From a virus, in IMG/VR virus record IMGVR_UViG_3300037119_007055, positions 1-38,839 of that record: a DNA stretch of 38,839 nucleotides, one strand, 5' to 3'. Below the pieces are notes generated by a model. The model did not search any database. It was given only the letters and a program-made list of their open reading frames with translations, and had not been told where the DNA came from. The position numbers and the translations under genes are program-made. Below, one piece after another: positions 12,596 through 20,594 of this stretch (positions within the stretch are counted from its first letter, which is position 1; each line of letters begins with the position of its first letter).

Positions 12596-13291
12596 ATGCC
12601 GGGAACCAATCTCAATAGGTTGACGCAATCGGCTGGGGTGCATGGCGACTACGGCGTCTTCGATCCGGTCAATGCGTGGCCGGGAGCCAAGGATGTCATC
12701 GTGTCGGTCTTGCAGACCGGCGCCTCGCTGCTTCAAATCGGTTACGAGACAAACACACCCGATGTCCTATGGACGCGCCAGTGCAGCGCCACGGGCGTCT
12801 GGTCGACATGGTCGCAGGGCGCGAACGGCGGCGGTGGCGACGGTGGAGGTGGTGACGTGGGCATCGAAGAGGCACCTGACGACGGCTATTCCTACGTCCG
12901 CCGCAGCGGCAAATGGGAAGTGCTGGTGCAGATGTGGACCGGCGATTATTCGTTCAACGATACGCTGACAGAACCGCCGGGAGGTGGGCAGCTACGCCTC
13001 GACACGCTCGACCAGACGGCGGCTACCAAAATATGGATGTCCGGCATGAGTGCGCCGGGAAACGACATCCTGTTCTATCTCGAAACGCTCGATGAGACGC
13101 GCGGCCTGTATCTCCAGGATAAGGACAATTCGGCGCTCAATCAGACCTACAACATTACCGGCCCCGCCATTGTGAAAAGCGGCTACGTCGAACTGCCGGT
13201 TGTCTGGTCGAAGGGTAATTTGCCGCTGACCAGCCAGCGCATCTTGGTCACCATCATGAATCTGCCGCCTACGGCGACACCCGCGAAGTAA
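12596..13291 (+). CDS. Knob-domain virion protein A (possible head decoration)
   Basis: 231 residues. Residues 5-72 resemble a pyocin-knob domain: LNRLTQSAGVHGDYG, then a Val-rich strand, LLQIGYETNTPDVLWTRQ and the closing WSTWSQG. A Gly/Asp linker (GGGGDGGGGD) separates this from EEAPDDGYSYVRRSGKWEVL, a short strand motif common in phage fibre and virion proteins, and a C-terminal beta-rich domain to residue 231. Encoded directly after the capsid and its hairpin, it may decorate the head; knob domains more usually occur in tail fibres, so placement is uncertain. The N-terminal domain is paralogous to the next gene's. Confidence 0.65.
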   Translation: MPGTNLNRLTQSAGVHGDYGVFDPVNAWPGAKDVIVSVLQTGASLLQIGYETNTPDVLWTRQCSATGVWSTWSQGANGGGGDGGGGDVGIEEAPDDGYSYVRRSGKWEVLVQMWTGDYSFNDTLTEPPGGGQLRLDTLDQTAATKIWMSGMSAPGNDILFYLETLDETRGLYLQDKDNSALNQTYNITGPAIVKSGYVELPVVWSKGNLPLTSQRILVTIMNLPPTATPAK

Positions 13292-13300
13292 GGATTCCCT

Positions 13301-13852
13301 ATGGCCATCGACCTTAACAAACTGATGCCTGCGTCTACCGCCGAGGGCCACTATGGTGCCTACGAGCCGGAAAACGCATGGGACGGTGCTGGCGCGACAG
13401 TCAGGGTCTACGTGCTGATATTTGGCCACAACATCATGCAGATCGGCTGGACTGAAGGCCAGCCTACCAAGCTTCAGGTACGCACGCGGAGACGTGATTA
13501 CGCGGAGTGGGGCGACTGGACGCCGGTCGATTTACCAGCGCCACCGGAGCCGCCGGAAGAGGTCATTCCGGGGCCAGCCCTTGCCGCGCTCGATCCTAAC
13601 GAAGCGATGATGGGCAGCGCCGATTTGACACTGCGCGTGCTCGGCGAGAATTACGATGAGGGGTCCGTTATCGTCTTCAATGGCGGCGATGAGGTGACGG
13701 CGTTTATTTCGGCGACGGAACTGCACACGGGGGTCAAGCCTTCGTTGGTGGGCGCGGCGATCGCCGTTCCCGTGCTGGTGCGCAACGCCGATGGCCAGCA
13801 ATCCGCAGTGCTAGACTTCACTTTCACGCCGCAACCAGAACCCGAGGAGTAA
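13301..13852 (+). CDS. Knob-domain plus Ig-like (IPT/TIG-type) virion protein B
   Basis: 183 residues. The first 75 repeat the knob pattern of the preceding protein: LNKLMPASTAEGHYGAYEP, IMQIGWTEGQPTKLQVRTR and WGDWTPV. After a Pro/Glu linker, residues about 92-178 look like an IPT/TIG Ig-like domain: PALAALDPNEAMMGSADLTL, LGENYDEGSVIVFNG, a tel/t-v-p-s turn and a final VLVRNADGQQSAVLDFTF. Such domains often sit on phage capsids or tails and bind surfaces. AAGGA precedes the ATG. Likely a decoration or fibre protein; exact site unknown. Confidence 0.65.
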   Translation: MAIDLNKLMPASTAEGHYGAYEPENAWDGAGATVRVYVLIFGHNIMQIGWTEGQPTKLQVRTRRRDYAEWGDWTPVDLPAPPEPPEEVIPGPALAALDPNEAMMGSADLTLRVLGENYDEGSVIVFNGGDEVTAFISATELHTGVKPSLVGAAIAVPVLVRNADGQQSAVLDFTFTPQPEPEE

Positions 13853-13855
13853 ACG

Positions 13856-14266
13856 ATGACTGAGGAAACCCAAACCATCCAGCCGAAATACGGCCCCTAT
13901 GTCGGTGGCCACATCACCGTGGCGAAGAAGATCGCCAAGAAGGCTATCGCCGATGGCTGGGCTGTCGATCCGTACGCGCCGCCTGCCGAGGACGCGCCGT
14001 ATGACGAAGCCAAGATACTGGCTGCAACCAACGCTGCCAATGCCGCAGCAGCCGAGTTGCGGGGCGAAGCACCTCCGCCGCCGGTAGAAGCCGCATCAGC
14101 GCCTGCGACAACGACAACGACCGAAACCGCGCCGCCTGCTGAACCGGCCACTACCGAAACGGTTGAAGAATCGAAGAAAAAGAAGCCGGAAGATCCGCTC
14201 AAGCGGTCGATGGAAGCGGAAGCGAGGCCGACTGGTGGCTATGAGACCCGGTCGCCCAAGAAGTGA
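13856..14266 (+). CDS. Low-complexity Pro/Ala/Thr protein in head module
   Basis: 136 residues. The first 45 (PKYGPYVGGHITVAKKIAKK, then AIADGWAVDPYAPP) form a small ordered part that may be a short helical domain. The rest is low complexity: Ala/Pro/Glu-rich, with a Thr run (ATTTTTETAPP) and a basic Lys stretch before the C-terminus. GAGGAG overlapping the previous stop is the ribosome-binding site, and the stop overlaps the portal start as GTGA. A role in head assembly is suggested only by position. Confidence 0.6.
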   Translation: MTEETQTIQPKYGPYVGGHITVAKKIAKKAIADGWAVDPYAPPAEDAPYDEAKILAATNAANAAAAELRGEAPPPPVEAASAPATTTTTETAPPAEPATTETVEESKKKKPEDPLKRSMEAEARPTGGYETRSPKK

Positions 14267-15705
14267 GCAGGAAAAAGCGGCCCAATACCAGCAAAGCGCT
14301 GGCCATCCGGCAACGTGCCACCGAAGGTGAGCCGAGGCCTGGGCCGTATCTTGTCACCAATCCGACCGGCGTCCTGCCCAACGAATGGGGGCAGTACTGG
14401 AATTATTGGCAGATGGGGTTTGACCCCATTGCCATTGGCACCAACGTCGTTGTCGAAGCGTGCGTCGATGCCTACGCGCAAACCATCGCAATGTGCCCCG
14501 GCGATCATTGGCTGCGGCAAGCTGACGGTGGACGCACGCGGGTAACGACTTCGGCGCTGTCGCGTATTCTGCGGCGCCCGAACGAATACCAGAGCCGCTC
14601 GGATTTCCTGCTTGGCCTGGGGCGCGACCTTTATATGGAAGGCAACACTTACGCACTGGCGATCAGAAACGCCCGCTTCGAAGTGGAGTCTCTCCACCCG
14701 TTCAATCCGAAGGTATCCATGCCGCTGGTCGGTCCCGGCGGCGAGATTTTTTACCAGTTGAACGGCAACAACGTCGCCGAGAAGATGATGGCAGGCTCGG
14801 CGATGCGGACGACGCACGGCCTCGTCGTGCCCGCGCGCGACGTGCTGCACGTCAAGCTGGAGCCTCGAGTAGGCGAGCCGCTGATCGGCGTTCCGCCGAT
14901 CAAGCATGCGTCGGCCTCGATCGCAGCGCAGAACATGATCGGCGCGCAGCTTGTATCGTTCTTCGGCAACATGAGCCGCCCGTCCGGCGTGCTCTCGACC
15001 GACGCCAACCTGACCGTCGAACAGGTTACCGACATGCGGGCGCGCTGGAACGAGCAGGCCAAGGGCCTGAACGCAGGTGGCACGCCCATCCTGACCAACG
15101 GTCTGAAGTTCCAGCCGATGTCGGTGCCCGCCAAGGACGCCGAGATGTCGGCCCTCATGAAGTTGACGCAGGAAGAAATCTTCATGGCGTACGGCGTGCC
15201 GCCCGCCATTCTCGGCTTTACCGACAAGTCGTCCTTCGCCTCGACCGAAGCGCTGATGCAGTTCTGGCTGGCCCGCAGCCTTGGCTTTGCGATCGATCAC
15301 GTCGAAGTCGCTTTCGACCACTTCTTCGGTCTCAAGGGGTGGCCGGAAGAGTATGTCGAGATGGACACCAGCGTTCTGCTTCGTCAGCAGTTCAAGGACC
15401 GGATTGAGGGTCTGGCGCGCGGCGTGCAGACGGCGATCTTCACGCCGAACGAGGCCCGCCGTTTCGAGGATCTGCCCGACAAGCCCGGTGGCGACGATCC
15501 GCGCGTTCAGCAGCAACAGGTTCCGCTCGACTGGGGTGGTTTCGAATTTCAGCCGCCGGCGCCGGCGGCACCCGCCGCGACACCGGCCAAACCAGACGAC
15601 GAAGAAGAGCCAAAGCCGAAGCCGGAAGACGATGCGAAGGACATGAAGAACCTCCTGCTTACCTTCGACACAGGGGATCGGGAGTATGATCGCCAAACAG
15701 CTTGA
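14263..15705 (+). CDS. Portal protein (HK97 family)
   Basis: 480 residues, the dodecameric ring at the packaging vertex to which terminase and connector dock. Typical features in order: WNYWQMGFDPIAIGTNVVVE near residue 45, RPNEYQSRSDFLLGLGRDLY near 106, the core LEPRVGEPLIGVPPIKHASA, then LTQEEIFMAYGVPPAILGF near 305 and FASTEALMQFWLA, the signature of HK97-type portals. The C-terminus is Pro/Glu/Lys-rich and disordered. GTG start overlaps the previous stop. Its position after, rather than before, the protease and capsid gene is unusual. Confidence 0.93.
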   Translation: MSRKKRPNTSKALAIRQRATEGEPRPGPYLVTNPTGVLPNEWGQYWNYWQMGFDPIAIGTNVVVEACVDAYAQTIAMCPGDHWLRQADGGRTRVTTSALSRILRRPNEYQSRSDFLLGLGRDLYMEGNTYALAIRNARFEVESLHPFNPKVSMPLVGPGGEIFYQLNGNNVAEKMMAGSAMRTTHGLVVPARDVLHVKLEPRVGEPLIGVPPIKHASASIAAQNMIGAQLVSFFGNMSRPSGVLSTDANLTVEQVTDMRARWNEQAKGLNAGGTPILTNGLKFQPMSVPAKDAEMSALMKLTQEEIFMAYGVPPAILGFTDKSSFASTEALMQFWLARSLGFAIDHVEVAFDHFFGLKGWPEEYVEMDTSVLLRQQFKDRIEGLARGVQTAIFTPNEARRFEDLPDKPGGDDPRVQQQQVPLDWGGFEFQPPAPAAPAATPAKPDDEEEPKPKPEDDAKDMKNLLLTFDTGDREYDRQTA

Positions 15706-17335
15706 GGATTTTGCCTACGGATTGGGCCAACGTTTCGCGGCATACCGCGAGCGCGTAGACGCGGCTTTGCGACTGTTCACTGCGGAACAGGAGGCAAAGC
15801 TTGCCAATGCCATGCTTACGCTGGAACGGGCCATTGCTGGCATAAGGAACGGCGTGGACGGCCAGCCCGGAGAAAAGGGCGACAAGGGCGACCAAGGCGA
15901 ACGCGGCCTGCCAGGCGAGGCTGTACGGGGCGAGAAAGGCGATCCAGGCGAGCGCGGCCAGCCCGGTGAATCGATCAAGGGCGACAAAGGCGATCCCGGA
16001 GAATCGATCGTCGGTGAGCGTGGCGAGAAAGGTGACAAGGGCGACCAAGGCGAATCGATCGTCGGTGAGCGTGGCGAGAAGGGCGACCAAGGCGAACGCG
16101 GCTTGCCCGGAGAATCGATCGTCGGCGAACGCGGCGAGAAAGGCGATCCCGGCGATCGCGGCCAGCCCGGTGAATCGATCGTCGGTGAGCGCGGCGAGAA
16201 AGGCGATCCCGGCGAGCGTGGTTTGCCCGGAGAATCGATCGTCGGTGAACGCGGCGAAAAAGGCGATAAGGGCGATCCCGGCGAGTCAATTGTTGGCGAG
16301 CGCGGCGAAAAAGGTGACCCCGGCGAGTCGATCGCTGGCCCAAAAGGCGAAAAAGGTGATCCCGGCGAGTCGATTGTCGGTGAACGCGGCGAAAAAGGAG
16401 ATCCCGGCGAGTCGATCGTTGGCGATCGCGGCGAAAAAGGCGATCCCGGCGAGCGTGGATTGCCCGGAGAATCGATCGTCGGCGAAAAAGGTGACAAGGG
16501 CGACCAAGGCGAACGCGGATTGCCCGGAGAATCGATCGTCGGCGAGAAAGGCGATCAGGGCGAGAGGGGTCTACCCGGAGAATCGATAGTCGGTGAACGT
16601 GGCGAGAAGGGCGACCAGGGCGATCGGGGCGAGCAAGGCTTGCCCGGTGAATCGATCGTCGGCGAGCGCGGCGAAAAAGGCGACCAAGGTGAGCGTGGCG
16701 AGCGAGGCTTGCCCGGAGAATCGATCAAAGGCGAGACCGGCGAGCGCGGCCCGCCGGGTGAATCAATCAAGGGCGAGAAAGGTGACGCTGGCGAATCTAT
16801 CAAAGGTGACAAGGGCGATCGCGGAGATCAAGGGCTTCAAGGTGTCTTTCGAGCGCCGGAACCGTGGTCGGATAAGGTCCACTACACGGGCGATCTGGTC
16901 TTCCATGCAGGCTCGACGTTTTGCGCTCAGTGCGATACGGCGCGCCAGCCGCCACACGCGGACTGGGCGCCGGTTGCGTTGCGCGGCACGGACGGCCTGA
17001 CCGGCGAACTGTGCGGCGCCTATGACCCGCAGCGGTCCTATTTCAAGATGGATAGGGTCTCCCAGAACGGCAGCGAATGGATTGCCAAGTTCGATGCCCC
17101 CGGCGAACTTCCAGGAGACGGCTGGATGCTCGGCGCGCGTGCGGGTTCCCGTGGCCATCCGGGTAAAACCGGAGGACAAGGCTTGAAGGGTGATAGGGGT
17201 GACCCTGGGATCGGCTTCCTGAAAATCTCCCGTCAGGACTGGTCGTACGTGATCGAATTGACCAACGGCGATACCATCATGCTGGACATGGAACCGTTCT
17301 TCAGACGGTACGATGGGGAGACGCGCGGCGGATGA
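15686..17335 (+). CDS. Collagen-like virion protein (549 aa)
   Basis: Residues 1-55 are a helical, possibly trimerising N-terminus. Residues 56-386 are collagen-type Gly-x-y repeats arranged in about 17 units that begin GESI and run through ERGEKGDPGERGLP-like triplets. Each unit breaks the triplet register by the two extra residues after GES. Residues 387-480 hold two similar small domains (Trp, YTGDLVFHAGSTF..C..C and YFKMDRVSQNGSEWIAKFD), resembling carbohydrate-binding modules of the chitin-binding type. A short Gly-x-y segment and a beta-hairpin end the chain. It starts within the portal gene's 3' end (20-nt overlap) and is likely a trimeric surface fibre. Attachment site unknown. Confidence 0.8.
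   Translation: MIAKQLEDFAYGLGQRFAAYRERVDAALRLFTAEQEAKLANAMLTLERAIAGIRNGVDGQPGEKGDKGDQGERGLPGEAVRGEKGDPGERGQPGESIKGDKGDPGESIVGERGEKGDKGDQGESIVGERGEKGDQGERGLPGESIVGERGEKGDPGDRGQPGESIVGERGEKGDPGERGLPGESIVGERGEKGDKGDPGESIVGERGEKGDPGESIAGPKGEKGDPGESIVGERGEKGDPGESIVGDRGEKGDPGERGLPGESIVGEKGDKGDQGERGLPGESIVGEKGDQGERGLPGESIVGERGEKGDQGDRGEQGLPGESIVGERGEKGDQGERGERGLPGESIKGETGERGPPGESIKGEKGDAGESIKGDKGDRGDQGLQGVFRAPEPWSDKVHYTGDLVFHAGSTFCAQCDTARQPPHADWAPVALRGTDGLTGELCGAYDPQRSYFKMDRVSQNGSEWIAKFDAPGELPGDGWMLGARAGSRGHPGKTGGQGLKGDRGDPGIGFLKISRQDWSYVIELTNGDTIMLDMEPFFRRYDGETRGG
15851..16843 (+). repeat. Collagen-coding tandem repeat region
   Basis: About 1 kb of imperfect direct repeats encoding the Gly-x-y region. 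The recurrent core encodes GESIVGERGEKGD, with DNA variants of GAATCGATCGTCGG repeated roughly every 30 to 70 nt. The repeats make recombination and length variation likely. The opposite strand is also open because of the same periodicity; those frames are shadows. Confidence 0.85.
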
Positions 17336-17883
17336 CCTACGAAGTTGTTGAGGTTGATAACGACACGCTGGCTAACGCTATGCTCGACATGGCGCGCTTT
17401 CATATGCGCGTCGATTTCTACGACGACGACGACCAGATCGTCGGCTTTCTGCAAGCCGCGATCGCGCTGTTCGAAAACCATTCCGGCTGGCGCGTGTCGA
17501 CGGTCAAGATCGCGTGGGAACCGGAGGTCGGTCCCAGCACGGTGCGCCTCGCATGCCCGCTTCAGCCTGCCAGCGCCATAACGGTTATCGACAGCCTGAT
17601 GGTCGATGTGACGAGCGAGTACAAGCTGTCCTCGAATGTCAACATGACCTCCGCCGTCTATTTTTCGCGGGTGGACAGAATGGTCATTCCGGCCGGCCTT
17701 CAGGTGGCCTTGACCGTTGGCTATGACGATCCGTTCAAGGTGCCGCCGATGGTGCGTAACTTGATTCTGCGGATAGCGTCCCATTTCTACGAGCACCGTG
17801 AGTCCGTCGATACGACTGGCATTTCAATCGTGCCCCAGTGGTTGAATGACTTGCTACTGGCGCACTGGATTCCACGTTGCTGA
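17332..17883 (+). CDS. Head-tail connector (HK97 gp6-like)
   Basis: 183 residues. Features of gp6-type connectors: an N-terminal helix over DDDQIVGFLQAAIALFENHS (the usual acidic helix start), a beta middle (RLACPLQPASAITVIDSLMV) and the C-terminal LRIASHFYEHRESVDTTG, close to the family's typical LxxxYxxRE motif. The ring of these monomers joins portal to the tail completion protein. ATGA overlap with the collagen gene. Family call good. Confidence 0.8.
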   Translation: MTYEVVEVDNDTLANAMLDMARFHMRVDFYDDDDQIVGFLQAAIALFENHSGWRVSTVKIAWEPEVGPSTVRLACPLQPASAITVIDSLMVDVTSEYKLSSNVNMTSAVYFSRVDRMVIPAGLQVALTVGYDDPFKVPPMVRNLILRIASHFYEHRESVDTTGISIVPQWLNDLLLAHWIPRC

Positions 17884-17886
17884 TTG

Positions 17887-18369
17887 ATGATCGATCACCG
17901 CAAAACCAAGACGCAGGTGATGATCGTGCCGAACCCGGATTTCCGTCCCGGTTTGCCCGAGAATGCGTCGAACCAGCGGCTGGCCAATGCGGTGGTCAAT
18001 CTGCGTGAATCGTCTGTCGTGACGATGGCGGCGCGCGGCGTGCTGAACGCTTCGCAAGTCGGCGCCGCGTTCAAGTTTCGCAACGCATGGGAAGTTGTCG
18101 AGGGCGCGCAGCGGCAATCGGTCGGCTTTGCCGAATGGGGCGACCACGGTGGCGGTGCACCTGCTTTATCAGAGCGTTACATGGCCGCGTCCGATGATTT
18201 GCGGCAATGCCGCAGCGTGCTTGGCCTGCACGGCTTCACGCTGGTTACCCGCGTGTGCGGCGAAGGCTATTCGATCAATGATTTCTGTCCGTCGCGGCGG
18301 GCCAAGGACACCGCGACCGACATGCTGCGGGTCTACCTCGATCAACTTGCCCGGATGTGGGGCGTATGA
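17887..18369 (+). CDS. Hypothetical structural-module protein (160 aa)
   Basis: Starts at ATG 17887 (TTG 17884 is in frame immediately before). The N-terminal half is basic and polar; residues 95-160 (YMAASDDLRQCRSVLGLHGF, then TLVTRVCGEGYSIND and a final helix LRVYLDQLARMWG) form a helical domain whose pattern loosely recalls the alphaproteobacterial DUF6456 C-terminus. I cannot confirm that. It lies between the connector and head-closure genes, so it may be a completion protein or a gene inserted there. The stop overlaps the next small frame by TGATG. Confidence 0.55.
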   Translation: MIDHRKTKTQVMIVPNPDFRPGLPENASNQRLANAVVNLRESSVVTMAARGVLNASQVGAAFKFRNAWEVVEGAQRQSVGFAEWGDHGGGAPALSERYMAASDDLRQCRSVLGLHGFTLVTRVCGEGYSINDFCPSRRAKDTATDMLRVYLDQLARMWGV

Positions 18370-18437
18370 TGGTTGATCGCGTGCATGGAATCTGCGATGT
18401 TTGGATATTCCCAGAAACCGTGAACCGAGATGCCTAA
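18369..18437 (+). CDS. Tiny coupled reading frame (22 aa)
   Basis: Starts with TGATG coupling to the previous gene and ends TAA overlapping the ATG of the head-closure gene (18430). It encodes VDRVHGICDVWIFPETVNR and then DA. It bridges the gap between two structural genes, so it may serve translational coupling rather than make a functional peptide. Real status uncertain. Confidence 0.3.
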   Translation: MVDRVHGICDVWIFPETVNRDA

Positions 18438-18789
18438 TTACCGAGGCGGCGCAGGCCATTTCGATCATCGCTTCGCATTTGATGAGCGCGAAGTGATCGA
18501 TGACGGCTACGGCAATTTGGTTGCTGGCGACTTCAAGGAACGGTTTCAGATGCGCGCCGACATGATCGTCATGAAAGGTGGCGAGGATGTTATGGCAGCG
18601 CGCCTCGAGGGCATACAGCCGATCATCCTGCGGGTCCGCGTATGCGGGGAATCGAAGCAGATTACGACCGACTGGCGGGCGCGCGATGCTCGCACCGGAG
18701 AACTCTACAACATCATGACGATCACCAAGGACGCTTACTCGGGCAGTGTATTCGAGATGTTCTGCCGCAGCGGTGTTGCGATCGGCTGA
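18430..18789 (+). CDS. Head closure/head-tail joining protein
   Basis: 119 residues matching the phage head-tail joining family (SPP1 gp16/HK97-type adaptor). It opens GGAGHFDHRFAFDEREVIDD, has GYGNLVAGDFKERFQMRADM, a central strand QPIILRVRVCGESKQIT, then ARDARTGELYNIMTITKD. The YGN-containing N-terminal segment and the late R-D-x-R-G-x-x-Y-N-I motif are typical of these small beta barrels that plug the connector. The stop overlaps the next start as TGATG. Confidence 0.8.
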   Translation: MPNYRGGAGHFDHRFAFDEREVIDDGYGNLVAGDFKERFQMRADMIVMKGGEDVMAARLEGIQPIILRVRVCGESKQITTDWRARDARTGELYNIMTITKDAYSGSVFEMFCRSGVAIG

Positions 18790-19034
18790 TGGCCTGGGTT
18801 CGCTTCGAAAAGGATTTCGACTGGAAGCCGAAGCCCGCCGTCACGCTTGGCTATCTCAAAGGTATGGTCGTCAGCGTTACCCGAAGCTGCGCCGAACAGG
18901 CCGTTGCGCGCGGCGTGGCGGCCTACGTGAAATCGCCTACGAGGCAAGAGCGTCATGGCATTTACCGCGAAGTGGGAAAACCGGAACTCGGTGATGGCCC
19001 GCCTGCGGGCGGTCGGGCCGAACATCGAAGTTGA
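18789..19034 (+). CDS. Small structural-module protein (81 aa)
   Basis: 81 residues starting AWVRFEKDFDWKPKPAVTLG and continuing LKGMVVSVTRSCAEQAVARG. Short proteins of this kind (a V-R-F-x-x-D-F-D-W/Y-K-P start and a conserved single Cys before Ala/Gln) sit between head-closure and tail-completion genes in many siphophages; function is unproven. It overlaps the following gene by 80 nt, so its C-terminus (GIYREVGKPELGDGPP) is read from the next gene's coding sequence in a second frame. Coupled to the upstream gene by TGATG. Confidence 0.6.
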   Translation: MAWVRFEKDFDWKPKPAVTLGYLKGMVVSVTRSCAEQAVARGVAAYVKSPTRQERHGIYREVGKPELGDGPPAGGRAEHRS

Positions 19035-19428
19035 GATGGCGAAGGCGCAGTTGGAGATCGCCAAGTCGCTCGCGGAGAAGATGCGCAAGCGGGCGCCGGT
19101 CGGTCTGGCGAAATGGCGCAAGCCGGGACGCAGGCCGGGGCATTACCGGCGATCGATCGTCGGCAAGAGGCTGAAGCCAGAGGATCTGGGAAAGGGCGGA
19201 ACGCTTAAGGGCATGAAGTCTGGAACGACAGATCCTTTTGCGACCGGCATCTACGGGGAATTTATCTGGCACTGGATTGAATTCGGCGTGCGTAAATCGC
19301 CAGCGCGACCGCATATCTTCCCGACCTACCGGGCGGAACGAAAGTACTTCAAGCGTAAATTGCAGGCCGTCCTGAAGAAAGGTCTGAAGAAGGCCACGGC
19401 TCCTGTACCAGTGGCGGCTGCGGCATGA
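18955..19428 (+). CDS. Tail completion protein (HK97 gp10-like)
   Basis: 157 residues. N-terminal helix NSVMARLRAVGPNIEVEMAK and KSLAEKMRKRAPVGLAKW, the latter containing the family's R-A-P-V-x-x-G/A motif. A Gly/Lys middle (GHYRRSIVGKRLKPE) leads to ATGIYGEFIWHWIEFGVRKS and PARPHIFPTYRAERKYFKR, closely matching the gp10-type ending (YAxFxEFGT...xPxPFxxPAxxxxK). The protein links head completion to the tail tube. The start overlaps the previous gene by 80 nt; the stop overlaps the next gene as ATGA. Confidence 0.85.
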   Translation: MAFTAKWENRNSVMARLRAVGPNIEVEMAKAQLEIAKSLAEKMRKRAPVGLAKWRKPGRRPGHYRRSIVGKRLKPEDLGKGGTLKGMKSGTTDPFATGIYGEFIWHWIEFGVRKSPARPHIFPTYRAERKYFKRKLQAVLKKGLKKATAPVPVAAAA

Positions 19429-19838
19429 GCATCGATTGCACGCTTGAACTTCAGGGGGCGATCCTCGCCCATCTGAAAGCGGACCCGGCTGTTTCGGCTC
19501 TGGTCAACGGGCGCATCTACGACACGGTCCCGCCCGAAACGCAGTTTCCGTACATCAGCTTCGGGCCAGTCGATGACAACGAAGAGGATGCCGACTGCAT
19601 CTACAGCAGCATGGTCTATCAGCAGATCGACGTGTGGTCGCGTGACGTCGGCTATCCCGAGGTCAAGCGCATCGCAGGCGCGGTGCGCGCCGCTCTGCAC
19701 GACAAAGAGGTCGAACTGGCTCTGACGGAGAACGCTCTGGCCGATATCCGCCACCGGCAGACGACGACGGTCCGTGACCCGGACGGGCTGACCAATCACT
19801 CGATCATGGGGTTTGAGGCGCTGATCGAGCGCCGCTAG
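19425..19838 (+). CDS. Tail terminator (DUF3168-like), amber stop in frame with next gene
   Basis: 137 residues with a DUF3168/tail terminator pattern: LELQGAILAHLKADPAVSAL and VNGRIYDTVPPETQFPYISF, then the strand QQIDVWSRDVGYPEVKRIAG, then a helix and NHSIMGFEALIERR. This ring caps the tail tube. It ends in TAG at 19836-19838. The next codons, CCA TCG AAG GAG AAA GTC, run without another stop into the ATG of the first tail-tube gene in the same frame, so amber suppression would make a terminator-tube fusion of about 380 residues. Confidence 0.85.
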   Translation: MSIDCTLELQGAILAHLKADPAVSALVNGRIYDTVPPETQFPYISFGPVDDNEEDADCIYSSMVYQQIDVWSRDVGYPEVKRIAGAVRAALHDKEVELALTENALADIRHRQTTTVRDPDGLTNHSIMGFEALIERR

Positions 19839-19856
19839 CCATCGAAGGAGAAAGTC

Positions 19857-20567
19857 ATGGCTGTTCCCGTCACTGCGAAATTTGGCAAGATGAGGTTGTT
19901 GCTCGGGGTTTTTCCCGATGTGACGGCCCCTCTTCAGGCTACAACGAACAGCAACCCGACGCGCTGCACGGTGCTGGTTGGCGACATCACCAAATTCAAG
20001 AACGGCAAGACGGTCGTTATCGCGGGTGTCACCGGCACCGGCATGACCGTGGCCAATGGCACCTGGACGATTACCAACGTCAACAATCCCGCCAACACGT
20101 TTACGCTGGTCGGTTGCAATACGGCTGGCGCGGCTACGCCTGCGGCGGTTGTCGGCAACGCGACAACCAAGAACGAAGCCGGTGTTGTGACCTACGCGAC
20201 ACCATGCGGCCTGACGTCGAAGAACGCCACGATCTCCAAGAACCTCGCCGAGGTTTCGATCCCAGACTGCACCGACGAAGATGCGCCGATCTGGCTGGGA
20301 CGTGATGTGCAGAGCCTGTCCTGCACGATTTCGGGCGACGGCGTTGCCGCGGCGGAATCGGTTCCGGCGTGGGATGTCGCGGCACTGTCGACGGACTCCG
20401 TGCCGATGAAAGTGGAACTGGAATTCGGTGTCGGCAACAAGGTGATCACCGGGCGCTTCCATGTCGACTCCGAGGCTTTCGCTGCCGACGCAGGAGGGCG
20501 CGTGACCCTTGCGATCAACGCGCAGAGCGACGGCGCCTGCACGGCTGTCTGGACCGCCACGCCTTAA
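19857..20567 (+). CDS. Tail tube protein, paralogue 1
   Basis: 236 residues, major tail tube-type. Start VPVTAKFGKMRLLLGVFPDV after GAAGGAGAAAG. Residues about 40-85 hold an inserted beta module (VVIAGVTGTGMTVANGTWTI) resembling a UBE1-FCCH-like insert seen in phage tail proteins. The core follows: CGLTSKNATISKNLAEVSIP, DCTDEDAPIWLGRDVQSLSC, TISGDGVAAAESVPAWD and a final HVDSEAFAADAGGRVTLAIN. The C-terminus lacks an Ig-like extension. Two further paralogues follow. Confidence 0.85.
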   Translation: MAVPVTAKFGKMRLLLGVFPDVTAPLQATTNSNPTRCTVLVGDITKFKNGKTVVIAGVTGTGMTVANGTWTITNVNNPANTFTLVGCNTAGAATPAAVVGNATTKNEAGVVTYATPCGLTSKNATISKNLAEVSIPDCTDEDAPIWLGRDVQSLSCTISGDGVAAAESVPAWDVAALSTDSVPMKVELEFGVGNKVITGRFHVDSEAFAADAGGRVTLAINAQSDGACTAVWTATP

Positions 20568-20594
20568 TCCAATCAAGCCATCGAGGAGAAAGTC

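Noticed and set aside
14239-15696. 485-codon open frame on the minus strand
   Set aside because: It is the antisense of the portal gene and arises from GC-rich codon bias; the plus-strand portal assignment is secure.
15715-16497. Ser/Pro-repeat protein on the minus strand
   Set aside because: It is the complement of the collagen repeats and reflects their periodicity, not a real gene.
15851-16843. CRISPR-like regular repeats
   Set aside because: Spacing varies, the repeats are coding Gly-x-y triplets in frame, and there are no unique spacers or cas genes.
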